64,000 bases of DNA from Gammaproteobacteria bacterium (GCA_012103475.1 WLWS01000004.1:186001-250000); one strand, 5' to 3'; positions 28,315-37,674 are shown, counted from the stretch's first letter. The notes: generated from the letters alone by a model not told the origin. A program made the numbers and translations.

Positions 28315-29610
28315 ATGTATAAACATCTAAATCAGCTAATCACGACTTTTATAGGCTTATTCTGCATCATCCAGAGCGCCCACTCAGCGGTGGAACTGGA
28401 CAGGATTATTGCTGTCATCAATGATGATGTCGTTATGAAAAGCGAGTTGGATGACAAGGTAAGAACCGTAAAAAACCAGTTAAAAGAACAAGGTACGACA
28501 CTTCCACCCTCATCTATTCTGGAAAAACAGGTGCTCGATAGACTGATTCTGACCAAACTACAGATTCAGATGGCTGAGAAAACCGGTATTCGCGTTGATG
28601 ATGAATCACTAAATCGCACCATTAGTAATATCGCCGCTGAAAATAAGCTGAGTCTGGCTCAATTCAGAGAAATCCTTGAAAGTGACGGTTACAGCTATGC
28701 AAGATTTCGCGAAGATATTCGCCAGGAAATACTTACTTCCCGGCTAAGACAACGTCAGGTAGATAATCGAATCACTGTCACAGATCGCGAAATCAGCAAT
28801 TTTATGGACAATCAGGAGCATCAGGGGGAAGTCGAAACCGAATACAATCTCGCTCACATTCTGGTCGCTACACCAGAAGGTATGTCCACGGCGGCGCGAG
28901 AAGATGCCAAGAAAATAGCTGAGAAAGTGCTGGCTGATTTAAAGAACGGTGGGGATTTTTCTCAATTGGCCGCCACCTATTCTGATGGTCAGGATGCACT
29001 CGATGGTGGCAAACTCGGCTGGCGTAAAGCCGGACAGGTTCCTACCTTATTCGCAGAATCCGTAGCAGATATGGAAAAAGGCGATGTCAGCGATATTATC
29101 CGAAGTTCAAGCGGCTACCATATTATTACATTGCTGGACGTACGCAGCACAGAGCAGGTTGTGGTGACTCAGACATCTGCCAGACATATACTGATTGTTA
29201 CCGATGAACTGATTGACGACGAAGATGCACGCCGGCGATTACAGCAACTTCTATTGCGCCTGAAAGGTGGCGACGATTTCGCCGATTTGGCCAGAGGACA
29301 TTCAAATGACGCCCTCAGCGCTGCCGATGGTGGAAACCTGGGATGGGTTAGTCCGGGTGATCTGGTACCAGAAGTTGAGGCGGCCATGAATGCACTCGCT
29401 CCCGGACAGGTGAGCCAGCCATTCAAATCCCAATTTGGTCATCACATTGTTCAGGTACTTGAGCGGCGTGAGCACGACAGTACGGAAGATGTGAAAAGAG
29501 CAAAAGCCAGAGAGGCCATTCGCAGACGTAAACTGGAAGAGGCCCATCAGAACTGGCTTCGTGAAATGCGCGATGACGCCTACGTTGAATACCGCCTAGA
29601 AGGATCATAA
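28315..29610 (+). CDS. surA: Periplasmic chaperone and peptidyl-prolyl isomerase SurA
   Basis: A 431-residue outer-membrane-protein chaperone. The ATG at 28315, four bases after the lptD stop, opens a signal peptide ending AHS/AVELDR; an upstream GTG at 28300 would overlap lptD and spoil the signal. The SurA N-terminal chaperone region (about 25-170) is followed by two parvulin domains (about 180-280 and 290-390; HILVATPEG and RHILIVTDE), then a C-terminal helix. It keeps LptD and other porins foldable in the periplasm, in line with its gene order. Confidence 0.95.
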   Translation: MYKHLNQLITTFIGLFCIIQSAHSAVELDRIIAVINDDVVMKSELDDKVRTVKNQLKEQGTTLPPSSILEKQVLDRLILTKLQIQMAEKTGIRVDDESLNRTISNIAAENKLSLAQFREILESDGYSYARFREDIRQEILTSRLRQRQVDNRITVTDREISNFMDNQEHQGEVETEYNLAHILVATPEGMSTAAREDAKKIAEKVLADLKNGGDFSQLAATYSDGQDALDGGKLGWRKAGQVPTLFAESVADMEKGDVSDIIRSSSGYHIITLLDVRSTEQVVVTQTSARHILIVTDELIDDEDARRRLQQLLLRLKGGDDFADLARGHSNDALSAADGGNLGWVSPGDLVPEVEAAMNALAPGQVSQPFKSQFGHHIVQVLERREHDSTEDVKRAKAREAIRRRKLEEAHQNWLREMRDDAYVEYRLEGS

Positions 29611-29611
29611 T

Positions 29612-30613
29612 CTGCCCCTGCCTCGTATTGCCCTTACTGTAGGGGAACCTGCCGGCATCGGTCCGGATATCTGTCTGCAACTCAGCAGAGAGGAATTTGA
29701 AGCTGAATTAGTGGTACTTGGCGATCCGGAGCTGATGTCTGAACGCGCTCAACTACTTGGTATCCCTACCGAAATTAGATCCTATCAGGCAAGCACTGGA
29801 CCTCTTAAACACCAGCCTGGCACACTCTCTGTTTATCCTGTATCGACGCCAGTCCCGGTGATTTGCGGTCAGTTGAATGTAGAAAACACCAGTTTCGTGC
29901 TTAAGCTAATTGAGATTGCCGCAAATGGTTGCCTGTCCGGTCAGTTCGATGCCATGGTCACCGCGCCTGTGCATAAAGCTGTCATTAGTCAGTCCGGTCA
30001 ACCTTTCAGCGGGCATACTGAGTATTTAGGCCGGCTTTGCGGCACGCCTGAAACAGTCATGATGCTTGCCAACCAAAAATTGCGCGTGATTCTGGTTACT
30101 ACCCATTTACCACTGAAGAAAGTGTCAGAAGAAATAAGCGTTGAGCGACTCGAAAAAGTTTTGCGTATTACCCATACAGCCTTGAAAGAAAAATTTGGGC
30201 TAAATCAGGTTCGGCTTCTCGTGTGCGGATTAAACCCTCACGCCGGAGAAGAAGGCGAGTTTGGTGATGAAGAGATTCACATCATTAAACCTACGCTTGA
30301 AAAACTGGTCAATGATGGTATGCAAATCATCGGGCCGGTTCCTGCAGATACAGCTTTTACAGCTGAATCCCTACAGGGAATAGACGCTGTTGTAGCAATG
30401 TATCATGACCAGGGCTTGCCTGTGCTGAAAGCCCAGGGCTTCGGTAAGACTGTCAATATCACTCTGGGCCTACCCATTATTCGGACTTCAGTTGACCACG
30501 GTACGGCCCTGAATCTCGCCGGCAGTGGCAAAGCTCGTCCGGACAGCCTCAAATACGCAGTAGATCTGGCAATTGATTTGGCTAATCAAAAGACCTCAAC
30601 TTCGGCTGCTTGA
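29612..30613 (+). CDS. pdxA: 4-hydroxythreonine-4-phosphate dehydrogenase, probable CTG start
   Basis: A 333-residue enzyme of pyridoxal phosphate synthesis. The conserved N-terminal block VGEPAGIGPD is in frame but lies upstream of the first GTG (29711) and there is no ATG, GTG or TTG between it and the in-frame stop at 29597-29599. The best start is CTG at 29612, seven bases after AAGGA (29600-29604) and one base after the surA stop; CTG at 29618 is the alternative. The metal-ligand histidines are in SGHTEYLG, GLNPHAGE and AMYHDQGL. From CTG the length matches E. coli PdxA (329). The reading frame is otherwise intact and overlaps the region before rsmA. Confidence 0.9.
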   Translation: MPLPRIALTVGEPAGIGPDICLQLSREEFEAELVVLGDPELMSERAQLLGIPTEIRSYQASTGPLKHQPGTLSVYPVSTPVPVICGQLNVENTSFVLKLIEIAANGCLSGQFDAMVTAPVHKAVISQSGQPFSGHTEYLGRLCGTPETVMMLANQKLRVILVTTHLPLKKVSEEISVERLEKVLRITHTALKEKFGLNQVRLLVCGLNPHAGEEGEFGDEEIHIIKPTLEKLVNDGMQIIGPVPADTAFTAESLQGIDAVVAMYHDQGLPVLKAQGFGKTVNITLGLPIIRTSVDHGTALNLAGSGKARPDSLKYAVDLAIDLANQKTSTSAA

Positions 30614-30618
30614 ACTCT

Positions 30619-31410
30619 ATGTGCCCTGAACCCATACATAGGCCAAGAAAACGCTTTGGTCAGAATTTTCTGCATGATCGCTTTTATATTGAACGTATTT
30701 TGACTGAGTTCGAAGTCGATCCAAAGCAGGACATCATTGAAATCGGTCCGGGTAAAGGGGCTCTTACAATTCCCTTGCTGAAAAAGTACGGACATCTGCA
30801 CGTTATTGAAATAGATAGAGAACTGGCTCAGCATCTGGAAGATAAATGTGCTGACCTTGGCGAACTGCATCTACACCTTGGTGATGCCTTGAAACTGGAT
30901 GTAAGCACACTAGTTACTGAAGGAAAATTGCAGATATGTGGCAATCTCCCTTACAACATTTCGACGCCCCTCATATTTCACCTTTTGAAGACAATACCTG
31001 ATGGGAGTCTGATGTTATTCATGCTGCAAAATGAGGTAGTCGATCGTATTTGCGCCTCGCACAACCATAGTGATTATGGTCGATTGTCAGTAATGGTGCA
31101 GGCTCAATGTCGCGTTGAAAAATTATTTGAAGTGCCCTCTGAGGCCTTTAGCCCTCAGCCCAAAGTAACCTCTGCTGTAGTAAAAATACAGACCGATAAA
31201 ACCCGACGAAAGAAACTCGCTGACCCTAAAGTATTCGAACAAGTGGTTCGTCAGGCCTTTGGACAGAGAAGAAAAACCCTGCGAAATGCCTTAAAAAAAC
31301 TGCTTCTCGCCCACGATCTAAGCGAAGTATCCGTCGATTCCAGCTCTCGTGCAGAAAACATCAGCGTGGAACAGTTTATAGCTATAGCGAATATGCTCAG
31401 TAAGCCCTGA
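30619..31410 (+). CDS. rsmA: 16S rRNA dimethyladenosine transferase (KsgA)
   Basis: A 263-residue S-adenosylmethionine-dependent enzyme that dimethylates two adjacent adenosines near the 3' end of 16S rRNA. RKRFGQNFLHD at the N-terminus, the SAM-binding IEIGPGKGALT (about 38-48) and the catalytic GNLPYNIS (about 108-115) are all present. I chose the ATG at 30619; a TTG at 30610 overlapping the pdxA stop is also possible. In E. coli apaG and apaH follow directly, but here they lie about 10 kb away. Confidence 0.95.
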   Translation: MCPEPIHRPRKRFGQNFLHDRFYIERILTEFEVDPKQDIIEIGPGKGALTIPLLKKYGHLHVIEIDRELAQHLEDKCADLGELHLHLGDALKLDVSTLVTEGKLQICGNLPYNISTPLIFHLLKTIPDGSLMLFMLQNEVVDRICASHNHSDYGRLSVMVQAQCRVEKLFEVPSEAFSPQPKVTSAVVKIQTDKTRRKKLADPKVFEQVVRQAFGQRRKTLRNALKKLLLAHDLSEVSVDSSSRAENISVEQFIAIANMLSKP

Positions 31411-31769
31411 TTTTTCTCTTCTGGCTGTGGATAAGTCTGGGAGTTATTTGCTTACTCCCATCCTGCTCGTCAACTTCAATCCAAATTCGCCTGAAGTTAT
31501 TGAAAAACAAAGGAATTCTTCTTTCTTATTTAAAATCAATTAGTTATATCTTACATTACTATTAATTTTCATATTGTGAGTACTCACTAACAATATCTTT
31601 TATCTGATCTGGTTCTCTGTGCATAAGATCCTACGTCAGATTTCTCCCGAGACTATATCGTGAAAACCCTCTTAAGTTTTTGTTGTGCAATACTTTATCG
31701 ATTATGAAATGACACCTCTGCCTGATGAATGGTTTATAATCTGACCTTGAAATTTACCCGGTTTGTGCT
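31411..31769. other. Intergenic region between rsmA and the second TRAP locus
   Basis: These 359 bases are AT-rich and hold no convincing reading frame. They contain a TGGGAGT/ACTCCCA 7-bp hairpin soon after rsmA (about 31438-31460), which may weakly terminate the operon, and the dyad described separately at 31571-31596. The stretch may be the scar of an insertion that parted rsmA from apaG. Confidence 0.5.
31571..31596. repeat. Operator-like nested dyad upstream of dctQ
   Basis: ATATTGT (31571-31577) and ACAATAT (31590-31596) are reverse complements, and inside them GTGAGTACTCAC (31576-31587) is a perfect 12-base palindrome. The dyad is about 175 bases before the TRAP genes. It resembles the binding sites of dimeric repressors, but no regulator gene is adjacent. 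Confidence 0.4.
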
Positions 31770-32291
31770 GTGCTAGAAATCCTTTCAAGAATGTCACTAT
31801 CGCTGAATACTCTCAGTGAAAATTTCGGCAAAGCAGTCGCCTGGCTGGTACTGGCTATGGTAATACTGGTTACCTATGACGTGAGCATGCGCTATTTTTT
31901 CAGTAGCGGCTCAATAGCCCTGCAAGAAATGGAATGGCATTTGTTCTCCGCAATATTTCTTCTCAGCGCCGCCTATACTTTCAAACACGATGATCATGTC
32001 AGGCTCGACCTTCTTTATCAGAGCAGGTTCATGAACGACTACCGAAGAGCCTGGGTAAACTTTCTCGGTGGCATTCTTATGCTCGTGCCCTTTTCTGCAC
32101 TGATTATTTACTGTGCCTGGCCTTTTGTGTCCCTGTCTTTTTCATCTATGGAAGGCTCTCCGGACCCGGGAGGTTTAGCCAATCGCTGGATACTGAAAAG
32201 TATTATCCCTCTCGGGTTTTTTCTTCTGCTAGTGCAGGGCTTCGCAGATATTTTGAAAAACCTTTGCCTCATTTTGAAAAAGCCGCAATGA
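31770..32291 (+). CDS. dctQ: TRAP transporter small membrane subunit, second locus
   Basis: A 173-residue DctQ-type protein with four membrane helices (about 18-40, 52-70, 92-115 and 140-160) and the conserved ALQEMEWHLFSAIFLLSAAYTF region (abridged: LQEMEWHLF) plus the short basic HDDHVRLDLLY after it. The first start is GTG at 31770; ATG at 31791 is an alternative that keeps all helices. It overlaps dctM by four bases (ATGA). No DctP gene is next to it, so the binding protein must come from elsewhere, or the locus is a remnant. Confidence 0.85.
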   Translation: MLEILSRMSLSLNTLSENFGKAVAWLVLAMVILVTYDVSMRYFFSSGSIALQEMEWHLFSAIFLLSAAYTFKHDDHVRLDLLYQSRFMNDYRRAWVNFLGGILMLVPFSALIIYCAWPFVSLSFSSMEGSPDPGGLANRWILKSIIPLGFFLLLVQGFADILKNLCLILKKPQ

Positions 32292-33602
32292 GCGTCTGGA
32301 TTGCCCTCATGTTTTTAACTCTGATGCTCATGTTACTGATGGGATATCCAGTAGCATTTACTCTTGGTGCTACAGCTTTGCTGTATGGCAGTATTTTTAT
32401 GGGTGTCGATTTTTTTAATTTACTTCCTTTGCAAATATGGGGAGTAATGACCAATTTCACTCTGCTGGCCGTTCCGCTTTTTATTCTGATGGGTATTGTT
32501 CTGGATAAATCAGGGCTGGCCGAAGATCTACTCGAGACTATGGGTCAGCTTTTCGGCCGCATGCGGGGCGGGCTTGCAATATCTGTTGTTCTGGTTGGTG
32601 CATTGCTTGCGGCAACAACCGGCGTGGTCGGAGCTACTGTGGTAACCATGGGCGTTATCGCTTTACCAACCATGCTAAAACGCCACTACTCTCCGCAACT
32701 GGCAACTGGCACCATTGCAGCGGCAGGCACTCTCGGGCAGATTATTCCACCTAGCATTGTTTTAATCCTACTCGGTGATGTGATGGGTGTGCCAGTCGGT
32801 CGCTTGTTTATCGGCGCGATCGTTCCTGGAATCCTACTGGTGACCCTGTTTTTAGCCTATATTTCCATTTATGCCTGGGCGCAGCCTAAGGTGGCTCCAG
32901 CACTCACAGTCAGTGTTAACGAAGAAAAACCACTTAGTAAAATACTATTTACACTTTTCCCGCCATTAATTCTGGTGCTTGGGGTACTTGGATCGATTTT
33001 TTTCGGGGTTGCCTCACCAACCGAATCAGCCGCAATTGGGGCAATTGGCGCAATGATGCTGGCAGCGGCTCACCGCCGCCTTAGTCTGAAAAACCTGCAA
33101 GAAGCCTTGCAACAAACAACACGTCTGACAAGTATGGTCTTTATGATCCTTATTGGTGCGACCGCCTTCGGGCTGGTTTTCAGAGGTATGGGGGGCGCGG
33201 TTCTGGTGCGGGACATTATGCTCAGCCTGCCAGGTGGCGAATGGGGCTTTCTCGCGGTCAGTATGGGACTCATATTCGCCCTCGGTTTTTTCCTCGATTT
33301 CCTGCAGATTTGTTTTATCGTGGTACCAATTCTTCAACCGATTGCTCAGGTCCTGCACATCGATTTACTCTGGCTGGCAGTGTTGATTGGCATCAATCTG
33401 CAAACCTCTTTTCTTACCCCTCCTTTCGGATTTTCCTTGTTCTATCTGAAAGCTGTGGCACCTCCTGAAATTACAATTCGGCATATATAGAGGAATACTG
33501 CCCTTTGTTGGAATACAACTTATAGTAATTCTGTTGCTTTTATTTTTTCCTGAAACGGTACTCTGGCTACCTGACTTGATGGATGAATGGCAAGGTTTAT
33601 GA
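32288..33602 (+). pseudogene. dctM: TRAP transporter large permease, C-terminus frameshifted
   Basis: A DctM permease with intact blocks (LAVPLFILMGIVLDKSG, IIPPSIVLILLGD, VASPTESAAIGAIG, TPPFGFSLFYLKAVAPP) up to codon 401, where the frame meets TAG at 33488-33490 in the run CATATATAG. Two bases of a TA repeat appear to be missing: adding TA restores HIYRGILPFVGIQL and a last membrane helix ending WLPDLMDEWQGL at a stop at 33602. The restored gene has 438 codons, the normal DctM length. The truncated product (401 residues) loses the final helix. Either the gene is decaying or the base call is wrong. Its start ATG overlaps the dctQ stop. Confidence 0.85.
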
Positions 33603-33657
33603 ATATGAACTCAGACTTCTTGAGAGTGAATTTACCTCATCGCAGCGATTAATAAAC

Positions 33658-34497
33658 TCATCGTAATTCAGCAATAACCGGTTCAACTTCCGGCCGGATC
33701 CCTCTCCAGATAAAAAACGATTCCGCAGCCTGTCTTACCAGCATTCCCAAACCATCAATGGCGGTTCGTGCCCCGTTGACTTTTGCCCAGGTAATAAAGG
33801 CAGTGTCGCTATCTGCATAAGCAAGATCATAGCAATCTCTGCCAGCTATCAGCTGATCTGCAAGGGGCGGAACCTGCTGTTGCAGGCTGGCTGAAGTGGC
33901 ATTGATTACAATGTCTGCCAAATTTGCAGGCACTGAATCGTAGGAATAGACCTGAATTTCTCCGATAGTTGAAAATCGATTCTGTATTTCTTCAGCACGC
34001 GTCAGAGTTCGATTGGTAATGGTAATTCGAGCAACTCCGGCATCAAACAGAGCTTCAATAATGCCACAGACAGCGCCACCCGCTCCCAGAATAAGTACGT
34101 TTCTTTCCGACAGAGTAATCGCGTTAGCCAGCAAATCTTTCACCAGACCTTTGCCGTCGGTATTATCACCATAAGTCTGCTCATTCTCACCGAACCAGAT
34201 GGTGTTGACTGCTCCGGCCCGCTCAGCAAGACCAGTCGGGGCTTTCACCCAGGAACAGGCTCTGCTTTTATGCGGAAGTGTGACATTCAGGCCCTTGATC
34301 CCCTGCCTGTGCAACTGTAACAGGGCCTCATCAAATTCATCAGCAGTAACAGCGATTGCCTGATAGTGCAGGATCTGACCAGACTGCTCCGCAAACAGTT
34401 GATGAATTTGTGGTGACTTACTATGAGAAATGGGATCGCCGATAACGCAATAGTTATCGACGTCTTCAGCAAGTGTAAAAGAACTGGAAAAAGTCAC
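33658..34497 (-). CDS. aroE: Shikimate dehydrogenase
   Basis: A 279-residue NADP-dependent enzyme that reduces 3-dehydroshikimate in aromatic amino acid synthesis. The substrate motif GDPISHSKSP (about 20-29), the catalytic lysine in NVTLPHKSRA, GDNTDGKGL and the NADP-binding LGAGGAVCG are present. The open frame reaches 34563, but that would overlap the upstream gene; GTG at 34497 after GGTGG gives a family-like N-terminus. The C-terminal block IDGLGMLVRQAAESFFIW is standard. Confidence 0.93.
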   Translation of the reverse strand: MTFSSSFTLAEDVDNYCVIGDPISHSKSPQIHQLFAEQSGQILHYQAIAVTADEFDEALLQLHRQGIKGLNVTLPHKSRACSWVKAPTGLAERAGAVNTIWFGENEQTYGDNTDGKGLVKDLLANAITLSERNVLILGAGGAVCGIIEALFDAGVARITITNRTLTRAEEIQNRFSTIGEIQVYSYDSVPANLADIVINATSASLQQQVPPLADQLIAGRDCYDLAYADSDTAFITWAKVNGARTAIDGLGMLVRQAAESFFIWRGIRPEVEPVIAELR

Positions 34498-34537
34498 GTA
34501 TACACCACCGGAAATAAACGCGAATCGAGTGGGGTGG

Positions 34538-35590
34538 CTATGCGCTCCGGCCCTGCAGGCCACCCTGTAAACAACTGGTCACGAGACCACGCTCACTTAG
34601 CAGGAAGGCGCCAGCTGAACTTCTTCTGCCGGTATCGCAATACAAGATATACTGTTTGCTTGAGTCCAGCGAGTCCGCTTTCATTCTCAACATAAATAAT
34701 GGGATATTGGTACTGCCTTCAATACCGTTATTTTTAAATTCACTGTCGAGTCTGACATCTATCCACACGGCTCCCTCAGCCACCAACTTATCGGCTTCTT
34801 CGTTAGTCACCCAGCTTAACATCGGCTCTTTCAGCAGTTCATTGAAGTCTTCCTTGGACAGACGCATCAATGTTCCATCTGTCGTCATAATAATGTTTGC
34901 GTTGCGCTTGGCTTCCGACAGTAAAGCTTCCTCACCAAAAGCATCACCATCTCCAAGCGTCGCTAGAATTAATTCGGAGCCTGTTTTGGAAGGCCTGGTA
35001 ACTTTGCATTTGCCAGTTTTAACAATGTAATAATAATCACCATCATCACCCTGTTTGATAATAGTTTCGTCGGCTTTTACAGGCACCTCCTGTATACGCA
35101 TGAACATCGCCTGAATATTGGCAGGTGGAACCTGTAAAAATGCCTTGGATTGCAAAACTCGAGTCATCCAGTCACCGCCGTCGTCCTCAACTTCTTCATC
35201 TTCAACGACTGATATCTCATCTACTTCAATGCCGGACAATTGATCCCAGGTGAGTAAAATATCCAGTAAATCACTGTCAATTCGCGTGATCTTTGAATCG
35301 GTCTTGGCTACTACCTGATGTTTGCGTGGTTGATGGTTGGCAACAGGGTGCTTGGCAAGGTCGGAGCCTGATTTGAGGCTTGTGGTACCACCATCTGCAA
35401 TAATTTCAAGCTCACCTTCAATCAGATAGACTGTTTTTCGATCATTGTCACCAGCCTTAAAAATTGTTTTCCCGGCCGCAACTTCCTCAACTACGGTTTT
35501 ACCCGCGAGTTCCTGAAAATTTTCTGCGTTTAATGCACTTGGAGGTACAAAAGACTTTAAAACGCTTTTATCTACCAGATTATTCGACAT
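34538..35590 (-). CDS. Protein with two cyclic-nucleotide-binding-like domains and a rhodanese domain
   Basis: A 350-residue cytosolic protein. A first degenerate cNMP-binding-like domain (about 10-115) is followed by an acidic linker (about 122-140, VEDEEVEDDGG), a second, better conserved one (about 148-255; GDDGDYYYIVKTGKCKV, GDAFGEEALLSEAKRNA with the phosphate-binding-cassette pattern GEEALL..RNA), and a rhodanese domain (about 258-350) with candidate active cysteine in YCDTGRRSS near 322. The rhodanese part lacks most of its C-terminal tail. It has no DNA-binding domain. The likely role is a ligand-gated sulfurtransferase or redox sensor, but I do not know its function. It is upstream of aroE, 40 bases away. 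Confidence 0.85.
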   Translation of the reverse strand: MSNNLVDKSVLKSFVPPSALNAENFQELAGKTVVEEVAAGKTIFKAGDNDRKTVYLIEGELEIIADGGTTSLKSGSDLAKHPVANHQPRKHQVVAKTDSKITRIDSDLLDILLTWDQLSGIEVDEISVVEDEEVEDDGGDWMTRVLQSKAFLQVPPANIQAMFMRIQEVPVKADETIIKQGDDGDYYYIVKTGKCKVTRPSKTGSELILATLGDGDAFGEEALLSEAKRNANIIMTTDGTLMRLSKEDFNELLKEPMLSWVTNEEADKLVAEGAVWIDVRLDSEFKNNGIEGSTNIPLFMLRMKADSLDSSKQYILYCDTGRRSSAGAFLLSERGLVTSCLQGGLQGRSA

Positions 35591-35707
35591 TCTCTTCCTC
35601 TATGCCTCAGCAAGGCACTCTTATTTTCACTATTCTGACTTAAAACTAGATTTTAAGCGGACTTGCTTGCGAATCAAACACATATTTTGAAATCCATTTG
35701 CGGATGT

Positions 35708-35732
35708 AAAAACGGGCGCCAAAGCGCCCGTT
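35708..35732 (-). terminator. Intrinsic terminator after amtB
   Basis: Read on the minus strand, a 9-bp GC-rich stem (AACGGGCGC / GCGCCCGTT) with a 4-base loop is followed by TTTTT, 28 bases after the amtB stop codon. It should end the glnK-amtB transcript. Confidence 0.85.
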
Positions 35733-35760
35733 CACTTGAAGCAGATAGGGTTCTAGATAG

Positions 35761-37053
35761 TCACAGATTATACCCACGCTCATCATGTAGCACCAGATCC
35801 AGGCCTTCATTTTCTTCTTCTTCAGTGACCCTCAGGCCAATCAAGGCGTCCAGAAGCTTGAGTAATACGATTGTGACCACGGCACACCACGCCGCGGTAG
35901 CCAGAATCCCGATTGTTTGAGTCAACAATTGCTCTCCCATAGATACCTCTAGACCCAGCCCACCAAAGGATTCAGCCGCAAATACACCCGTCAGAAATGT
36001 ACCGAGAATGCCACCAACGCCATGAACCGGAAATACATCCAGGGAATCATCAATTTTTAAACCGCGTTTAATATATTGGGTCGCCGCGTAACAGACCAGT
36101 CCTGCGCTAAGTCCAATGATAAGCGCGCCAAACGGGCCGACAAAACCTGAAGCCGGTGTAATGGTACCAAGTCCTGCGACCATGCCAGTGACAATGCCAA
36201 GCACACTCGGTTTACCATGTTTGATCCACTCACATGCCATCCAGGCAAGAGAACCTGCCGCTGCCGATATGTGCGTTGCCAGCATAGCCATACCGGCATT
36301 ACCATCGGCAGCTAAAGCGCTGCCCGCATTAAAGCCAAACCAGCCAACCCATAGCATGGCCGCACCGGTGACAGTCACGGTCATATTATGCGGTGGCATC
36401 ATGGTTTGCGGAAAACCTTTACGCTTTCCAAGTATAATCGCCGCTACAATCGCCGCGACACCGGCATTGATATGCACGACTGCGCCACCAGCGAAATCCA
36501 TGAAGCCCATGTCGTTTAACCAACCACCACCCCAGACCCAGTGACAAACCGGTGCATACACGAGCACTAGCCATAGTCCGGAAAACCACATTACTGCCGA
36601 AAATTTCATACGCTCTGCAAAGCCACCGACTATCAATGCAGGTGTAATGATGGCGAAAGTCATCTGAAACATAAAAAAGACAGTTTCCGGAATATCACCA
36701 CTCATGCTCTGTGTGCCCATGTCGCTAATCATAAACTTACCTAAGCCAATGATTTTATTCACGCTACCACCATCGCCAAAGGCCAGACCATAGACGAAAA
36801 GCATCCACAAAATTGACACCATGCAAGCGATGGCAAAGCATTGCATCAATACAGACAGAACGTTTTTACTTCTTACCAGTCCGGCATAGAACAAGCCCAG
36901 ACCGGGCAAAGTCATAAACAAGACAAGTGTCGTTGAGGTAAGAATCCAGGCGGTATTAGCACCATTGAGCTCATCAGCTAGTAAGGTCGGAGAGAATAGT
37001 AAGGTGCAAGAAGCAAGTAACAGCGAATTAATACGATTGATTTTAAAAAACAT
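35761..37053 (-). CDS. amtB: Ammonium transporter AmtB
   Basis: A 430-residue inner-membrane ammonium channel. A cleavable signal peptide (ending TLLA/DEL, about residue 26) precedes eleven membrane helices. The conserved pore histidines are in GGAVVHINAG (near residue 192) and DVFPVHGVGG (near 343). The cytoplasmic C-terminal tail (RVTEEEENEGLDLVLHDERGY) is the part that PII binds. It follows glnK by 22 bases in a nitrogen-controlled operon with a sigma-54 promoter. This copy is intact, in contrast to the one at 38.2-39.5 kb. Confidence 0.96.
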   Translation of the reverse strand: MFFKINRINSLLLASCTLLFSPTLLADELNGANTAWILTSTTLVLFMTLPGLGLFYAGLVRSKNVLSVLMQCFAIACMVSILWMLFVYGLAFGDGGSVNKIIGLGKFMISDMGTQSMSGDIPETVFFMFQMTFAIITPALIVGGFAERMKFSAVMWFSGLWLVLVYAPVCHWVWGGGWLNDMGFMDFAGGAVVHINAGVAAIVAAIILGKRKGFPQTMMPPHNMTVTVTGAAMLWVGWFGFNAGSALAADGNAGMAMLATHISAAAGSLAWMACEWIKHGKPSVLGIVTGMVAGLGTITPASGFVGPFGALIIGLSAGLVCYAATQYIKRGLKIDDSLDVFPVHGVGGILGTFLTGVFAAESFGGLGLEVSMGEQLLTQTIGILATAAWCAVVTIVLLKLLDALIGLRVTEEEENEGLDLVLHDERGYNL

Positions 37054-37075
37054 TATATTTTCCTTCAGTAATAAC

Positions 37076-37426
<351 letters not shown>

Positions 37427-37460
37427 TTACATTGCAGAAAATTCAATAGATCTAGGTCAG

Positions 37461-37478
37461 GACGAGTCTTTTCTCGTC
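37461..37478 (-). other. Small hairpin in the glnK leader
   Basis: GACGAG and CTCGTC form a 6-bp stem around a 6-base loop between the predicted sigma-54 start site and the glnK start codon. It may stabilise the 5' leader; no further role is visible. Confidence 0.3.
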
Positions 37479-37495
37479 TTTATGTGCACTGCCTG

Positions 37496-37511
37496 AGCAG
37501 AATATGTGCCA
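37496..37511 (-). promoter_or_regulatory. Sigma-54 promoter of glnK-amtB
   Basis: On the minus strand it reads TGGCAC-ATATT-CTGCT, matching the consensus TGGCAC-N5-TTGCW with the invariant GG and GC exactly ten bases apart. Transcription is predicted to start near 37485. Two NtrC-type boxes lie upstream at about -110 and -140. Confidence 0.85.
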
Positions 37512-37587
37512 GAACGGATTAAACTATGATTTTCAGAGGTTTAAGGAAATCGAGCTACTTCGGGGGAGAAAAGAGGAGATAGCTGAA

Positions 37588-37602
37588 GCACAAGATAAGT
37601 GC
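37588..37602. promoter_or_regulatory. NtrC box, promoter-proximal, for glnK-amtB
   Basis: GCAC-AAGATAA-GTGC has the NtrC half-site spacing of seven bases. Its centre is about 110 bases upstream of the predicted start, the usual enhancer distance. Confidence 0.7.
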
Positions 37603-37609
37603 AAAATAT

Positions 37610-37640
37610 GAAGCGATGCACCTGAGTGGTGCATCGCTTC
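37610..37640 (-). terminator. 13-bp hairpin after the second glnK, overlapping an NtrC box
   Basis: GAAGCGATGCACC and GGTGCATCGCTTC form a perfect 13-bp stem around a 5-base loop, 35 bases after the second glnK stop codon. It can terminate that transcript, although only TATTTTGC follows on the minus strand. The same palindrome contains the distal NtrC box for the next unit. Confidence 0.6.
37618..37632. promoter_or_regulatory. NtrC box, distal, for glnK-amtB
   Basis: GCAC-CTGAGTG-GTGC, inside TGCACC-N5-GGTGCA, is the strongest NtrC-like site in the window. Its centre is 30 bases from the proximal box, about three helical turns, and about 140 bases from the predicted transcription start. E. 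coli glnA has the same arrangement. Confidence 0.75.
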
Positions 37641-37674
37641 AATCAAAACAGTTCAATGTAATTAAAGTGGTGCA

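Noticed and set aside
29711..30613. pdxA starting at GTG 29711
   Set aside because: It would remove the first 33 residues, including the invariant GEPAGIGPD block.
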